The notes beneath the pieces were generated by a model that was given only the letters and a program-made list of their open reading frames with translations, did no database searches and had not been told where the DNA came from. Shown here one piece after another: positions 10,560 to 23,362 of a stretch of 64,000 nt of DNA (the stretch's first letter is position 1; each line of letters starts with the position of its first letter). The stretch covers positions 141,687,954 to 141,751,953 of the forward strand of contig CP136064.1 in NCBI GenBank assembly GCA_032622095.1, in the 5' to 3' direction. This DNA is from Siphonodentalium dalli (lineage: Eukaryota > Mollusca > Scaphopoda > Gadilida > Siphonodentaliidae). Both the position numbers and the translations under genes were made by a program.

Positions 10560-11335
10560 ATCCAATTCATAGTTGCGAGCGAACCGAGCAAGTATAACTA
10601 GAAGATACTCTTCGTTCTTCTCTTTCTTTGTCGTCTTCTTCGTTCTTTATCTGTCAGTTCTAAGGTCCCACCCGCCATGGGATGCAAGGAGACGAACTCA
10701 CTCTCGGCCTTAGCAACATAACGACATGCACAGGAGGAGGCCTACTCCGAAGATGGCGAGACAACCAACATTAAGAGTTAACTAACTGCTGTTCGCCAAA
10801 GCAAAAGGCAGATAACCTGATGCCCAATTTGTGGCACAGGGATCAAATTGAGAACCGATTAGGCCAAACGGGTTGTACAACGATAATGGAGTCAAGCCAT
10901 CGGATCAGAGGGAGCCCCCACCACCGCATGCTGCAAGGTGGTCATGCCCAAGCTAATATCCTGGCCAAGCTGGAGGGTGGGGAGAGGTCATTGTTCTCCG
11001 AGCCCCAAGACGGTTGAGTGGCAGGCAAGGCCTTTCGGAGATGAGAGCATGCGCGGCCAGGGGGTCTCGACTTGCTACCGTATAGGTAGAGCCACTGCCC
11101 TGCGCTTAAGCTGCCAAAGGCCCGTCGGCCGGTGACGATTCATGCGCACATGATATTGGCAGCTTTGCACCCAGAACCGCTGGCGTTTTGTGGAGGACAA
11201 ATGTCCTGGAGGTCCCAAGTACCCCGACTACTCCACGATACGCATCCCCACTAGCGGGTTGACTGTTGATACGTAACCGGAGGAGCGTGAACTGGTCCTG
11301 CTTTCCCTCTTAGAACAGCTTCCTCTTCTTTCTTC
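10560..11335. other. GC-rich block with flanking pyrimidine tracts, probable unclassified repeat
   Basis: This block is clearly richer in G and C than its neighbours. It starts near ATAGTTGCGAGCGAACCGAG with TTCTTCTCTTTCTTTG tracts and ends in CTTCCTCTTCTTTCTTCTTC near 11335. Two overlapping 65-codon frames (10820-11017, 10938-11135) contain no motif I recognise. The sharp compositional change and terminal pyrimidine tracts suggest an inserted element or an old retrocopy. I cannot identify its family or a target duplication. Confidence 0.35.
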
Positions 11336-13997
11336 TTCTGATCACATGTCTCTGAGGTACCTATGTATCACAAGATATCATTGCAGAAACCCTGTGATAC
11401 AAATCTTTCGCATATATAAATATATAAAATGATATATCAGGGTGATATATAAGTCAGCATGAGATCATGTCAGAAGGCCCTACCAAAGCTGCGTCCATCA
11501 ATCCAATGGGCGGAGCCAGAGCACAGATCCCTGGCATGATCCAATGTATCACTAAATATATATATAGCCCCTCAGAGAACATGACTAACAGCCATAAGCA
11601 CCGGGAGCTCATGGCCGAATACCGCAGGTGACCAGAGCAGCCACTGAGAAAGCAAACCGCTACTCTCAGGTGCCAAACAATAGTGTCGGTACGAGTATTA
11701 ATTTTGGAGAAAATTCCCAACGATCACCATCATTTGGAATGGAGACATAGAGCAAAGTTTGCAATCACGACTATTATGTTCAGCCTAAATCCACACACAT
11801 CACTATTATTAGGCCCTCACGACCATTAGGCACCTGAGAGCAGTCCACGTTCCCAGTGGAATACACACTGCGATCTGATTTCAAGAAATGAAGGTGCGCA
11901 GATCAGGTCTATACAATGCACGTAATTAAACAACCGTAGTGAAATATTCAGATAGTTGTCTCTTCTACAACCGAAATCAGTTCAAATGATGTACAATGTA
12001 GTCAGATGATAAACACGGGTAAATTGTAACGGTCACCATGCGGAATATTCAGGTCGGAGCCTCGGCCCAGAACATCATGTCACCTTCCCCCAAATATGCA
12101 GCAGAACGACCTAGGTGTGTGATAGGTAGGTTAGTGTGAAGCATGCAGCAAACTAGGGGAAGACCCGCTCAAAAATGGCTCCCCTAGGAAGGAAACGAAT
12201 GAAATTATCATCCTCCTAGTCAAGGACACACATCCCTTATAATGGTGCATTTTTACTTATTGAATTTAATAGCCATATGATAGAGAGGAACTCCCCCTAC
12301 CTAAGTGGTCCTGTTTAAGGCATGCTTAAGGAAAATAGGACAAACCCAGCATAGACCGAAGCGCGCCGAGTTGGCAGCATGGTGTCAGGCCCGTATGCTC
12401 GGGCGTCTGGTGCCATGGGGATGGGATCCACTCATACGGGGTGGTCCTCTGCCTGCGAGGAAAGGTCTGTAATGCTGGCTCGAAAGCTAAGTTGGACAGC
12501 GCAAACGTCTTTGCCTGTTTTATTGTCTATGTGCCAGATAATCAAATTGATATGGACAATAGATGTATGAAGAGCCATGTGATGGACTCTTGTCGGAAAG
12601 TCTATTGGCAGTGGTAGTGGGGCACGTGACAATATAAATGCTTTCCATGTAAATGTGCTTCATTCGTGTGTGAAGTCTATTCACGGTACGAAAGGTCTGG
12701 ACACATGTATATATTTGAAATTCATTTAGACTCCTGCTAGTCAATGAATACCTTCAAAACTCCTACCATGCCCTTTATGAACAATGCACGATGTATTGTA
12801 TGTACAGCATGTTCGTGTACCAAGCTCACATTTGATATGGTTACTTGCCATAAATAATGCCCCCCCCCCCCTCCTGGTCTTGGAATACTACTGCTATTAT
12901 ATCGTTATTCATTGGGGACCGTCATTCAGGCATCTCAAATTTTGGCCACGGTCGCCAGTAATAGAACATTCCACAGCAGCAATTGACTGTGGGCCAGTTA
13001 ACTGGAGGGGTCAAGTCACCACGATTCTAATTCCTGTCAGGCTGAGATCATGAATAATTTCATTGCAAATAACACTTTCACATTCCCATAATTGAATCAA
13101 GAAGGGGAAAGGATCAAAAGAATCTTCAAATATTTTGTAGATAGTGAAACCATGATTAAACACCGTCAGAGTGACGACAAGAGAGAAAAGAACGCAAACC
13201 TGAGTGCCCATGATTTGTAATTTGGGTCCCAATTAGAGCCATATCCAGAATCGTAGTAACCCGACACCCTCCGTCTGTAAACCTCAACAGGAAGGATAGC
13301 ATGCAGTTATGTAAAAAAAACTTGTATTCCGGAAGGAGACACCATTTAGTCAAGAAAGAACCCAGCAATTTTGAAATGATAGGTTAATTTTGGATAAAAT
13401 TCACAATAATAACTAAAATCTGGAATTGAGACAAGAGTGAAATTGTCATCACGATTAATTTTAGTCCGAATCCCCACAGATCACCATTACTAGGCCATCA
13501 TGAATATCATGCACCGAGAGCAAGATAAGCCCATCAGCTCAGACCAGCTTGCGTAGAATCGTAGCTATTGTTCATCAGAGCAGAAACAACTAGATAGATA
13601 TGAAAGCGACCTACATGGCTGAGAGTGATCAGTAGCTATGATGTCCGGGGGGCAATGGCATGTCATGTTTGCAATTATTAAATGCTAGCAGTTCTAAATT
13701 CGACAGTGAAGTTGATGCGCTGTACGAGAATCAAATCATGAACAGAATTCTGACCCTTGTCAGATATCAATCCATGTCTGAAATTAATAATGACACTACC
13801 GATTATTAGTACTACTACAGTCATTAAGTAACCAATTAACAATGATTATTAAACATGAAACAGTTCCATTCTGATATTGATAAACTGTAGTCAACTTCAA
13901 GCGGCGACAAACACATCTGGATCATGGAGACATGTGTGACAGCATTGAAACATAAAACACAAAAGTATTATGTGAAAGCACGTTGTTCTGATGGGTA
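11336..13997. other. No gene seen; old duplicated segments
   Basis: No frame above 89 codons. A segment at 11698-11846 and one at 13385-13524 are diverged direct copies: TTAATTTTGGAGAAAATTC versus TTAATTTTGGATAAAATTC, GGAATGGAGACA versus GGAATTGAGACA, and AGATCACCATTACTAGGCC versus a similar string. A C tract of about 14 lies near 12861. A segment at 12360-12490 is more GC-rich but shows nothing identifiable. Confidence 0.45.
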
Positions 13998-14404
13998 ACG
14001 AGGGAATTAATGAAAGAAAATTCTCCAAGATGAAACGCCATAGTATAATAACATTCGCACGAAATTAGGAGACTTCGGATAGCGAATCACGTGGCAGTGA
14101 CTGTCGGACCAATTCTAACCTACCTTTAAAGGTTCTAGAATAAGGCCATATATGTATTTCGCACAATAAACGTAACCTTATGATAGATATCATCGTCAGT
14201 AGCGAGGGAATGATTGAAAGAAAATTCCGTAAGTTGAAAAAACCACGGGTAAAATAACACGAAATTAGGAGACTTCAGTTATTAATGCGAACCACTTGGC
14301 ATTAACAGTCTGACCAAGTCTATCATACCTTATAGGGTCGGTTTATAAGAATTCCATATATGTATTGTTCACAACAATCTATGTGCGTCGTATCATTGAA
14401 ACGA
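13998..14404. repeat. Two diverged tandem units of about 203 bp
   Basis: Unit 1 (13998-14200) and unit 2 (14201-14404) both run through CGAGGGAAT, GAAAGAAAATTC, CACGAAATTAGGAGACTTC, CCATATATGTATT and CACAA. Spacing is about 203 bp and divergence is substantial. Family unknown; possibly the core of another eroded tandem-core element. Confidence 0.55.
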
Positions 14405-15981
14405 TGGCCGCGCTATGGCGAATTGGAATTTAGAGAAGCAAATAAGTGATCAGCAGTTTGTCGAAAACACGGAACAATTGTAAGTTTGAAGCGAAACGGT
14501 CCATGAATTCGAAACCGATAATGATAAAAACGAACGCGGAGGCAACCAGAAAGAATTATTGTATATATAAATTGAATTTGTTGAGTTGTAGGTGAAACTC
14601 CAAATTCAAATACACCCTTATACTTATCTTGTTGGCTCGGCAGTAGGAATAAAACTAAAGTGTCCCGTCGTGTACAGCGGTTTATATAGGGACAGTTCAT
14701 GCCTGACTAATCTGAGCAAGACAATGGGCAACTGGAGGCGACCAAAAAGTTAACCCTTTCCTACTGTGGCTTGCAAAGCAGGACATATATCCATATAGTT
14801 CAATGTGAAGGCTTCCTTTAGCAGAAATATATATTATACTTTTTAAAATATAATACCACAATATATCGTATTGTGACTTATTTTGAGAACTGATGTAACA
14901 TAGACAACCACGTTGAAAGCCATCTTGGATAACAAAGTTTCCCAAAAGAGGATTTTTCCGCATTTTGGATATGTTGTTCCTGAGGCTTTTCCGCATCGAA
15001 TGACACTCAGTATTAAATAGCAGTTTGTGTGAATTTTGAGTATGGAAACGAATAGAGTGTCACGGGTAGAAAATATCGCAGCCATTTCCATGAAATGGCT
15101 GTCAAAACAGCCGCAACTCCAAGCTATATTACGAAGAAAGCATCATGTTGAATAACCACATAGGAGTGAAAATACATATTGGTAATATACAAGCCTGTTG
15201 TTAAATATCTTTAGAGGTACACCTATCATTAAAACAGATCCTTCTGAAGGATTTATTGGCCATTGCAACGCAAGTAAAACCCAAATGATTTATGTCTTTT
15301 AAGTTTGGGTTTTATTCTTTTCCAACATCAAAATGTCAGGCTAAAACTAATAATTTTGGGTATGCAACACACAAGTAATGTTTTGCAACACAGTGCATGG
15401 TAGTTTCAATCGACATGACGATTAATTATTGAATGTAACACAGAAACTGAAGTGCATACCCTTGCGGTATAAATACTAGTTACATTTCAACATTCTCCAT
15501 GACAATAAATGATACACATATATATGTCACAATGCTTATTATACTATAAAGAAACACTCATATCTTCAATATATTAATAGCACCGCAGCTCACCAGATCA
15601 TAGAGATGGTACATCGTACAGTTTATGTAAGATTAACTTCCATGCTGCTACCAACTGGTGTCTTAGTAGACAATTTTGTTCCAATTACTTCAGTCGCCAC
15701 TTTACAACTGGAATATGCTACCATGCAATGCACACTATTAGTTTTCAGTATCTTTATGTTTGAAAATATCTTACCATTACCACATACGTACTCGGGCTAA
15801 ATATCAGGTGATCATCGTTTAAAGATAAAATTTCAACGTGAACATTCACGCAATGTTGCTATTTGTGGTTTTTGTGCAGCAGCTATGAGTAACATTAGGG
15901 AGAAGGGGTAACCGTGGTGATTCGGTTGCAGAAAACATAGTAAGTCTCGTGTATATGTGGCCTTGGTGAATACAACCAAAT
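14405..15981. other. No gene seen; one clean stem-loop
   Basis: No coding frame above 99 codons and none recognisable. A stem-loop at 15079-15101 (CAGCCATTT, 5-base loop, AAATGGCTG) is perfect over 9 bp. About 14794-14852 is the partial copy of the foldback seen at 10244-10335. Confidence 0.45.
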
Positions 15982-16631
15982 ATGAAAGTGTCAATGACAC
16001 TGTAGCTCAACTTGGAAAGGGAATATTTATTGTATTACAGTCAATGGAGCGATTAGGAATGTGGAAAGTTGAATGTCTAATACTAGTTTATAGACATGAA
16101 GAGAAAAGTAAAATCCAAGATGGCTGCTGACGGCCATGTCTTCGGCCGAATGACCCCAAAATGATTGTATCCCATCAACATGTCATCGTTAACATCCATA
16201 ACAAATTTTATGATGATCAGACTAAAGGTACGACCTGTAGCCTGTGCTAAAGGATTTAGTCATACAAAGAGTAAAATCCAAGATGGCTGCTGCGGTCATG
16301 TTTTTTGGCCGAATGACCCCAAAATTAATCGTTCCCATCTAAATGTCAATATTAACATCCATGACAAATTTTATGATGATCAGACTAAAAGTACGACCTG
16401 TAGCCCGGCCGTGCTAAATGATTTAGTCATACAAAGAGTAAAATCCAAGATGGCTGCTGGCGGCCATGTTTTTTGGCCGAATGACCTCTAAATGACTTGT
16501 TACCATCTACATGTCATTGTTAACATCCATGACAAATTTTATGATGATCAGACTAAAGGTACATGTACGACCTGTAGCCTGTGCTAAAGGATCTAGTCAT
16601 ACAAAGAGTAAAATCCAAGATGGCTGCTGGC

Positions 16632-17221
16632 CACTATCTTAACTATGAGTTATTACATATATTAATAGCAACAATTTAAATTGTATGATTGATTTGCCGA
16701 AGGAAAAGATGATTAAAGTGGGGGGGGGGGGGGTCATTTAATTACAATATCGTTCTTAGCATAGGCATCACACCCTACTTGTGAATTTGGTGTGGCTAGT
16801 ATTGAATACCATAACCAGACAGTAACAGCTGTTGTTAAACATGCTATTCAGCCAGAATACACTTTGGATGATTAATTTTGATCTTGAGATTCAATTTATT
16901 TTATTGATGCATTTTGGACTACTCCGATAAGTTGCAGTCTGAGGCTGGCGTAGTTTGTCCTGATCTCACTGTATGTATTATGCAAGATTCCACCACAGAA
17001 ATTATGATGCACGTGTTATTGAAAATGCAGTCATTTATATTACTTCAAAAACACTTAAATCTTTTGAAGAATGAGTAATATTCAAAGAAATAATATAGGA
17101 AATCTTCTTTTCCAAGTAGAAACATTTCAAAATTATCACTTTGATTTGAACATGTAATGCAAGTAAAAAAAAATGTGTAATGCACGTAACGCTGCAAAAT
17201 CATTCCTATCACAAATACTTT
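16632..17221 (+). repeat. 590-bp non-core block within pearl-like copy 2, also present at 24993-25589
   Basis: From CACTATCTTAACTATGAG to CATTCCTATCACAAATACTTT this block is almost identical to 24993-25589. Seen differences include a longer G tract in the second copy and single bases (ACATGCTATTC versus ACAAGCTATTC; ACTCCGATAAG versus ACTCAGATAAG). On its left the core stops after GATGGCTGCTGG; on its right the core resumes with CATGATGATCAG, about 100 bp further along the unit. The block therefore replaces part of a unit and shows no target duplication or terminal repeats. That argues for capture, template switching or recombination rather than simple transposition. Confidence 0.8.
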
Positions 17222-17674
17222 CATGATGATCAGTCTCGAGGTACGACCTGTAGTCCGTGCTAAAGGATTTAGTCATACAAAGAGTAAAATCCAAGATGGC
17301 TTCTGGTGGCCATGTTTTTTGGCCGAATGACCCCAAAATGACTCGTTCCCATCTACATGTCATTATTAACATTCATGACAAATTTTATGATGATCAGACT
17401 AAAAGTACGACCTGTAGCCCGGCCGTGCTAAATGATTTAGTCATACAAAGAGTAAAATCCAAGATGGCTGCTGGCGGCCATGTTTTTTGGCCGAATGACC
17501 TCTAAATGACTTGTTACCATCTACTTGTCATTGTTAACATCCATGACAAATTTTATGATGATCAGACTAAAGGTACATGTACGACCTGTAGCCTGTGCTA
17601 AAGGATCTAGTCATACAAAGAGTAAAATCCAAGATGGCTGCTGGCGGCCATGTTTTTTGGCCGAATGACCTCAA

Positions 17675-18125
17675 GGTTACACTGGTGTAAATAAGGTTCC
17701 GAGTGACATCTAGCGGATGCGGGAGGAATATATAGGAGAGAATAAAATAGACACTGGGCCCTGATTGGTCAATAGCCTTGTGTGCTTTTCACATAAAAAA
17801 ATCATCACACCTCTTCCCTATGATTTCCCATAGGTAAAATAACCATTGGCACAGGAATTAACCCTTTGTAGTGAAGTTTGAATTTTTTGGTGTGGTCTAA
17901 AATATGACTGTATTTTTTTATGCGGTTCTGACACTAGTTACGAAAACATAAGATTTAAAGGCGAATTCCCTGCTAGACAGACATGATTTTTTTGTGTAAA
18001 AAGTTTCCCAAAATGTCAATTTTTCAGATTTAAAGAAAATTTTGGACCCAACATTTATATTGCCAACACTATACGCTAAAACATTAGCACTGAGGCCTAT
18101 GGAAAACATTTACACCAGTGTAACC
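17675..18125. mobile_element. MITE, 451 bp, 18-bp perfect TIR, TCAA target duplication
   Basis: The termini are perfect inverted repeats of GGTTACACTGGTGTAAAT. The flanks are TCAA at 17671-17674 and 18126-18129. Removing the element with one TCAA restores GAATGACCTCAAGATGACTCG-like sequence, matching the core consensus GAATGACCCCAAAATGACTC, which confirms insertion into pearl-like copy 2 after that copy formed. No coding capacity. A 4-bp duplication fits several DNA-transposon superfamilies, so I do not assign one. Confidence 0.85.
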
Positions 18126-19759
18126 TCAAGATGACTCGTTTCCCATCTACATGTCATTGTTAACATCCATGACAAATTTCATGATGATCAGACTAAAGGT
18201 ACGACCTGTAGCCTGTGCTAATGGATTGAATTTTGAAATCAAAGATGGCCGCTGGCGGCCATGTTTTTCAGCCGAATGACCCCAAAATGACTCGTTCCCA
18301 TCTACATGTCATTGTTTACATCCACATGACAAATATTATGATGATCAGACTAAAGGTACGACTTGTAGCCCGTTCTAAAGGATTTAGTCATACAAAGAGT
18401 AAAATCCAAGATGGCTGCTGCGGCCATGTTTTTTGGCCGAATGACCCCAAAATTAATCGTTCCCATTTACATCTCAATATTAACATCCATGACTAATTTC
18501 ATGATGATCAGACGAACAGTACCTATAACCCGTGCTTATGGATTGAATTTTGAAATCAAAGATGGCCACTGGCGGCCATGTTTTTCATCCGATTGACCCC
18601 AAAATGACTCGTTCCCATCTACATTACAATTTCAACAGCCATAAAAAATTTCATGATGATCAGACTCAAGATACGACCTGTAGTCCGTGCTAAAGGATTT
18701 AGTCATACAAAGAGTAAAATCCAAGATGGCTGCTGGCGGCCATGTTTTTTGGCCGAATGACCCCAAAATGACTCGTTCCCATCTACATGTCATTATTAAC
18801 ATTCATGACAAATTTTATGATGATCAGACTAAAAGTACGACCTGTAGCCCGTGCTAAATGATTTAGTCATACAAAGAGTAAAATCCAAAATGGCTGCTGG
18901 CGGCCATGTTTTTTGGCCGAATGACCCCAAAATTACTCGTTCCCATCTACATGTCAATATTAACATCCATGACAAATTTAATGATGATCAGATGAACAGA
19001 ACGACCTGTGGCCTGTGCTAATGAATTAAATTTTGAAATCAAAGATGGCTGCTGGCGGCCATGTTTTTTGTCCGAATGACCCCAAAATGACTCGTTCCCA
19101 TCTACATTCTAATTTCAATAGCCATGACAAATTTCATGATGATAAGACTAAAGGTACGACCTGTAGCCCGTGCTAAAGGATTTAGTCATACAAAGAGTAA
19201 AATCCAAGATGGCTGCTGGCGGCCATGGTTTTTGCCCGAATGACCCAAAAAAGACTCGTTCTCATCTACATGTCATTGTTAACATCCATGACAAATTTTA
19301 TGATGATCTGACCAAAGGTACGACCTGTAGCCCATGTCAAAGGATTTAGTCATGCAAAGAGTAAAATCTAAGATGGCTGCAGGCGGCCATGTTTTTTGGC
19401 CAAATGACCCCAAAATTACTCGTTCCCATCTGCATGTCAATATTAACATCCATTACAAATTTCATGACAATAAGACGAACAGTACGGCCTGTAGCCCGTG
19501 CTAATGGATTGAATTTTGAAATCCAAGATGGCCACTGGCGGCCATGTTTTTTTTCCGAATGACCCCTAAATGACTCGTTCCCATCTACATGCCAATGTCA
19601 ACATCCATGACAAATTTCATAATAATCGGACCAAAGGTACGAACTGTAGCCCGTGCTAAAGGAAATTGTTGACGCATCACGCACACACACACGCACACAC
19701 GCACGACGGATACCAAGCCATGGCAATAGCTCAAACTTTACAAAGTAAAGTTGAGCTAA

Positions 19760-20398
19760 TAAACAGTCACTGCCACAGAGTATGTAGGCTATTTTGGTCA
19801 AGTTTGTAATTTATTGAAGATAGTCTATGATACTCCTTTGTGTTTTGATAAATTGCGTTCATAGCATACCACCAATATCCACCATTCATTATTCTGATAA
19901 AATCAAAATATTTTGTGTTTCATTCCTTGATCGGAAGCAATTGTAACTACTATTTTGAGACACGGACAACAGGATCTACACAATTAACCCAGTACTATAT
20001 TAATATCTCTCATACTGTTCTATAGCAGTGAGTTTTGAAAGGTTTGATGTTCTAGACGTCAAAATAATTTATGATCGGTCACATTCGAGAGACTGCTCAG
20101 AGTACATATATTTCTGCTTCTAGAAAAGGTCACATAATCAGTACATCACTGCTAAATCCCATTTAACTGTTTAATTACACATATATATCACATGATTCAA
20201 GATTAACAAAACTGCGGTACTTTTCCATTTCTAGATGCCCAAAATTCCAAAACCTGTTTTTAAAAGCTAAACATAATTCCTTATTCATATCCTGCAATTT
20301 CCCTCCATTTTCTACCTAATTAAAGAAGATTCTACACTGACCATCTGTGTGACGCAAGTAATGTTACGTGCGTTACATATCACCCTGACCAGTATTGT
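19760..20398. other. No gene seen
   Basis: AT-rich spacer between a plus-strand and a minus-strand pearl-like copy. No coding frame. Near 20353-20380 it contains GCAAGTAATGTTACGTGCGTTACATAT-type sequence; a related TGTAACGTACGTAAC motif follows copy 4 near 27615. Confidence 0.45.
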
Positions 20399-22525
20399 TA
20401 GCTCAACTTTACTTTGTAAAGTTTGAGCTATTGCCATGGCTTTGTCGTCCGTTGTCCGTGTGTGCGTGTGTACGTAAGGCGTCAACAATGCAGTCTACAG
20501 GTCGTACCTTTGGTCGGATCATTATGAAATTTGTCATAGCTGTTGACATCAACATTTAGACCAGAATGATTAATTTTGGGGTCATTCGGTAAAAAAACAT
20601 GGCCGCCAGTGGCCATCTTGCATTTCAAAATTCAATCCATTAGCACGGGCTTCAGGGCGTACTATTTGTCTGATCGTCATGAAATTTGTCATGGATGTTA
20701 ATATTGACATGTAGATGGGAACGAGTAATTTTGGGGTCATTTGGCCCAAAAACATGGCCGCCAGCAGCCATCTTGGATTTTACTCTTTGTATGACTAAAT
20801 CCTTTAGCACGGGCTACAGGTCATACCTTTAGTCTGATCATCATAAAATTTGTCATGAATGTTGATAATAACATGTAGATGGGAACGAGTCATTTTGGGG
20901 TCGTTCGGTCAAAAAAACATGGCCGCCAGCAGGCATCTTTGATTTTACTCTTTGTATGACTAAATCCTTTAGCACGGGCTACAGGTTGTACCTTTAGTCC
21001 GATCATCATAAAATTTGTCATGGCTGTTGAAATTGGAATGTAGATGGGAACGAGTCATTTTGGGGTCATTTGGACAAAAAACATGGCCACCAGCGGCCAT
21101 CTTGGATTTCAAAATTCAATCCATTAGCACGGGCCACAGGTCGTACTGTTCGTCTGATCATCATGAAATTTGTCATGGATGTTAATATTGACATGTAGAT
21201 GGGAACGAGTAATTTTGGGGTCATTCGGCCAAAAAACATGGCGGCCAGCAGCCATCTTGGATTTTACTCTTTGTATGACTAAATTCTTTAGCACGGGCTA
21301 CAGGTTGTACCTTTAGTCTGATCATCATCAAATTTGTCATGGATGTTAATATTGATATGTAGATTGGAACGAGTAATATTGGGGTCATTTGGCCCAAAAA
21401 CATGGCCTCAAGCAGCCATCTTGGATTTTACTCTTTGTATGACTAAATCCTTTAGCACGGGCTACAGGTTGTACCTTTAGTCTGATCATCATAAAATTTG
21501 TCATGAATGTTGATAATAACATGCAGATGGGAACGAGTCATTTTGGGGTCGTTCGGTCAAAAAAACATGGCCGCCAGCAGGCATCTTGGATTTCAAAATT
21601 CAATCCATTAGCACGGGCCACAGGTCGTACCTTTAGTCTGATCATCATAAAATTTGTCATGAATGTTGATAATAACATGTAGATGGGAACGAGTAATTTT
21701 GGGGTCATTCGGCCAAAAAACATGGCGGCCAGCAGCCATCTTGGATTTTACTCTTTGTATGACTAAATTCTTTAGCACGGGCTACAGGTCGTACCTTTAA
21801 TCTGATCATCATCAAATTTGTCATGGATGTTAACATTGACATGCAGATTGGAACGAGTAATTTTGGGGTCATTTGGCCGAAAAACATGGAGGCCAGCAGC
21901 CGACTTGGATTTTACTCTTTGTATGACTAAATCCTTTAGCACGGGCTACAGGTCGTACCTTTAGTCTGATCATCATAAAATTTGTCATGGCTGTTGAAAT
22001 TGGAATGTAAATGGGAACGAGTCATTTTGGGGTCATTTGGACAAAAAACATGGCCGCCAGTGGCCATCTTGGATTTCAAAATTTAATCCATTAGCACGGG
22101 CCACATGTCGTACTGTTCGTCTGATCATCATGAAATTTGTCATGGATGTTAATATTGACATGTAAATGGGAACGAGTAATTTTGGGGTCATTCGGCCAAA
22201 AAACATGGCCGCCAGCAGCCATTTTGGATTTTACTCTTTGTATGATTAAATTCTTTAGCACGGGCTACAGGTCGTACCTTTAGTCTGATCGTCATAAAAT
22301 TCGTCATGAATGTTAACGATGACATGTAGATGGGAACGAGTAATTTTGGGGTCATTTGGCCGAAAAACATGGCTGCCAGCAGCCATCTTGGATTTTACTT
22401 TTCTCTTCATGTCCATAAACTAGTAATAGACATTCAACTTTCCACATTCCTAATCGCTCCATTGACTGTAATACATTAAATTATTCCCTTTCCAAGTTGA
22501 GCTACAGTGTCATTGACACTTTCAT
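20399..22525 (-). mobile_element. Pearl-like element, copy 3 (complete, minus strand)
   Basis: In the window orientation the 3' hairpin comes first (TTAGCTCAACTT from 20399, then TTGAGCTATTGCCATGGC), followed by the GTGTGCGTGTG microsatellite (about 20457-20476). About a dozen core units of both A and B types follow, then the conserved 5' domain (about 22400-22493), AAGTTGAGCTA (22494-22504) and the palindrome AGTGTCATTGACACT, ending in CAT at 22525. The complete structure supports the element boundaries inferred from copy 2. Open frames here repeat from unit to unit and carry no domain. Confidence 0.85.
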
Positions 22526-22640
22526 TGAATTTCAAGGTTGAATAAACAGTCCACACCAGGATAAGCCTTATTAGAAACAAGCAATTGATATTGTAAGATC
22601 TAATTATTATATTTTCTTGCGAAGTATAGTGCCATCTTAA

Positions 22641-23247
22641 GTGCCACCGCACACGCTGCGATTAAAATCGTAAGTGGGGAAAATCGCAGGAGGAAGCATC
22701 CAATGCGCATGCCCATGACAATATCATAGCCAAATCGTAGCAATCAAGCACTGTTTGATTTTACCAGGAAAATTGTGGCGTGACCTTGGCAACGCGCGCG
22801 ATCGTAGCTGTCACATGACCACTGTCGCACTTGTCATGTTGTAAATACCACGAAAAGAAAACATTCAAAAATGGCGCAAAGTTTACAAACTTCTTGCACT
22901 TACAAAAACGAGGCCACGGGCTGCCGCAATTGTTGAAATTCAATTGGGGCAGCTGAGCCTGTTGAGTTGACAGGTACAAAAATGTCAAAATAAAAAAAAT
23001 ATTCAATTTCACTTGAACTTTCAATATCAAATTGTTAGTTTAGAAAATTGAGATACATGCCATGCATATGTATTTAGTTGCATAATGCGGAGAATGTGGT
23101 CTAACGTTTTGCTATCATGTGATCGATCACGTGGATAAAATCGTAGCTGCAAACATCGCAGCACCGTAGAGTCTGCGGGCAAGCTACGATTTCTCCACCT
23201 ACGATTTTCCCCACTTACGATTTTAATCGTAGCATCTGCGGTGGCAC
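22641..23247. mobile_element. TTAA-flanked non-autonomous element with about 54-bp inverted ends
   Basis: The left end begins GTGCCACCGCACACGCTGCG and the right end, read inward, GTGCCACCGCAGATGCTACG. The similarity continues through GATTAAAATCGTAAGTGGGG and AAAATCG, about 54 bp with roughly six differences. TTAA lies directly outside both ends (22637-22640 and 23248-23251). TTAA targets are typical of piggyBac and Kolobok elements; these termini do not look like classic piggyBac CCC ends. There is no transposase frame. The internal CGATTAAAATCG within each TIR is itself a palindrome. Confidence 0.82.
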
Positions 23248-23362
23248 TTAACCATTAATGACATTTCTCATAAATATGACCCCATGTTTTCTGTCAATTA
23301 CACGATTTGTTGTACAGACTTTCTGAAAATGATAGAAACATTGGGTATAACCTTTAATACTA

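Larger units (their letters stand above)
15982..19759 (+). mobile_element. Pearl-like element, copy 2 (complete, with two foreign segments)
   Basis: The 5' end ATGAAAGTGTCAATGACACT contains the near-perfect palindrome AGTGTCAATGACACT, followed by TAGCTCAACTT (16003-16013). A conserved 5' domain follows (ACAGTCAATGGAGCGATTAGG, TGTGGAAAGTTGAATGTC, up to about 16100). More than a dozen core units come next, a CA/CG microsatellite at about 19676-19709, and the terminal hairpin ending AAGTTGAGCTAA at 19748-19759. The left TAGCTCAACTT is the exact inverse of AAGTTGAGCTA at the right. Core units are of two kinds: type A begins AAAGGATTTAGTCAT...GAGTAAAATCC, and type B begins AATGGATTGAATTTTGAAATC. 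The array is broken by a replaced block (16632-17221) and a MITE (17675-18125). No helicase is encoded, so it is non-autonomous. Confidence 0.85.

Noticed and set aside
10820-11135. Two GC-rich frames of 65 codons as exons
   Set aside because: No domain, overlapping frames, and the block looks like an inserted repeat.
16632-17221. Simple transposon insertion within pearl-like copy 2
   Set aside because: About 100 bp of the host unit is missing across the junction and there are no inverted ends or target duplication.
16165-22370. Repeated short proteins with RSHLHVNINIHDKF-like or RPVARAKEF-like strings as a gene family
   Set aside because: They are translations of pearl core units on both strands; repetition follows the DNA unit, and frames break by indels between units.
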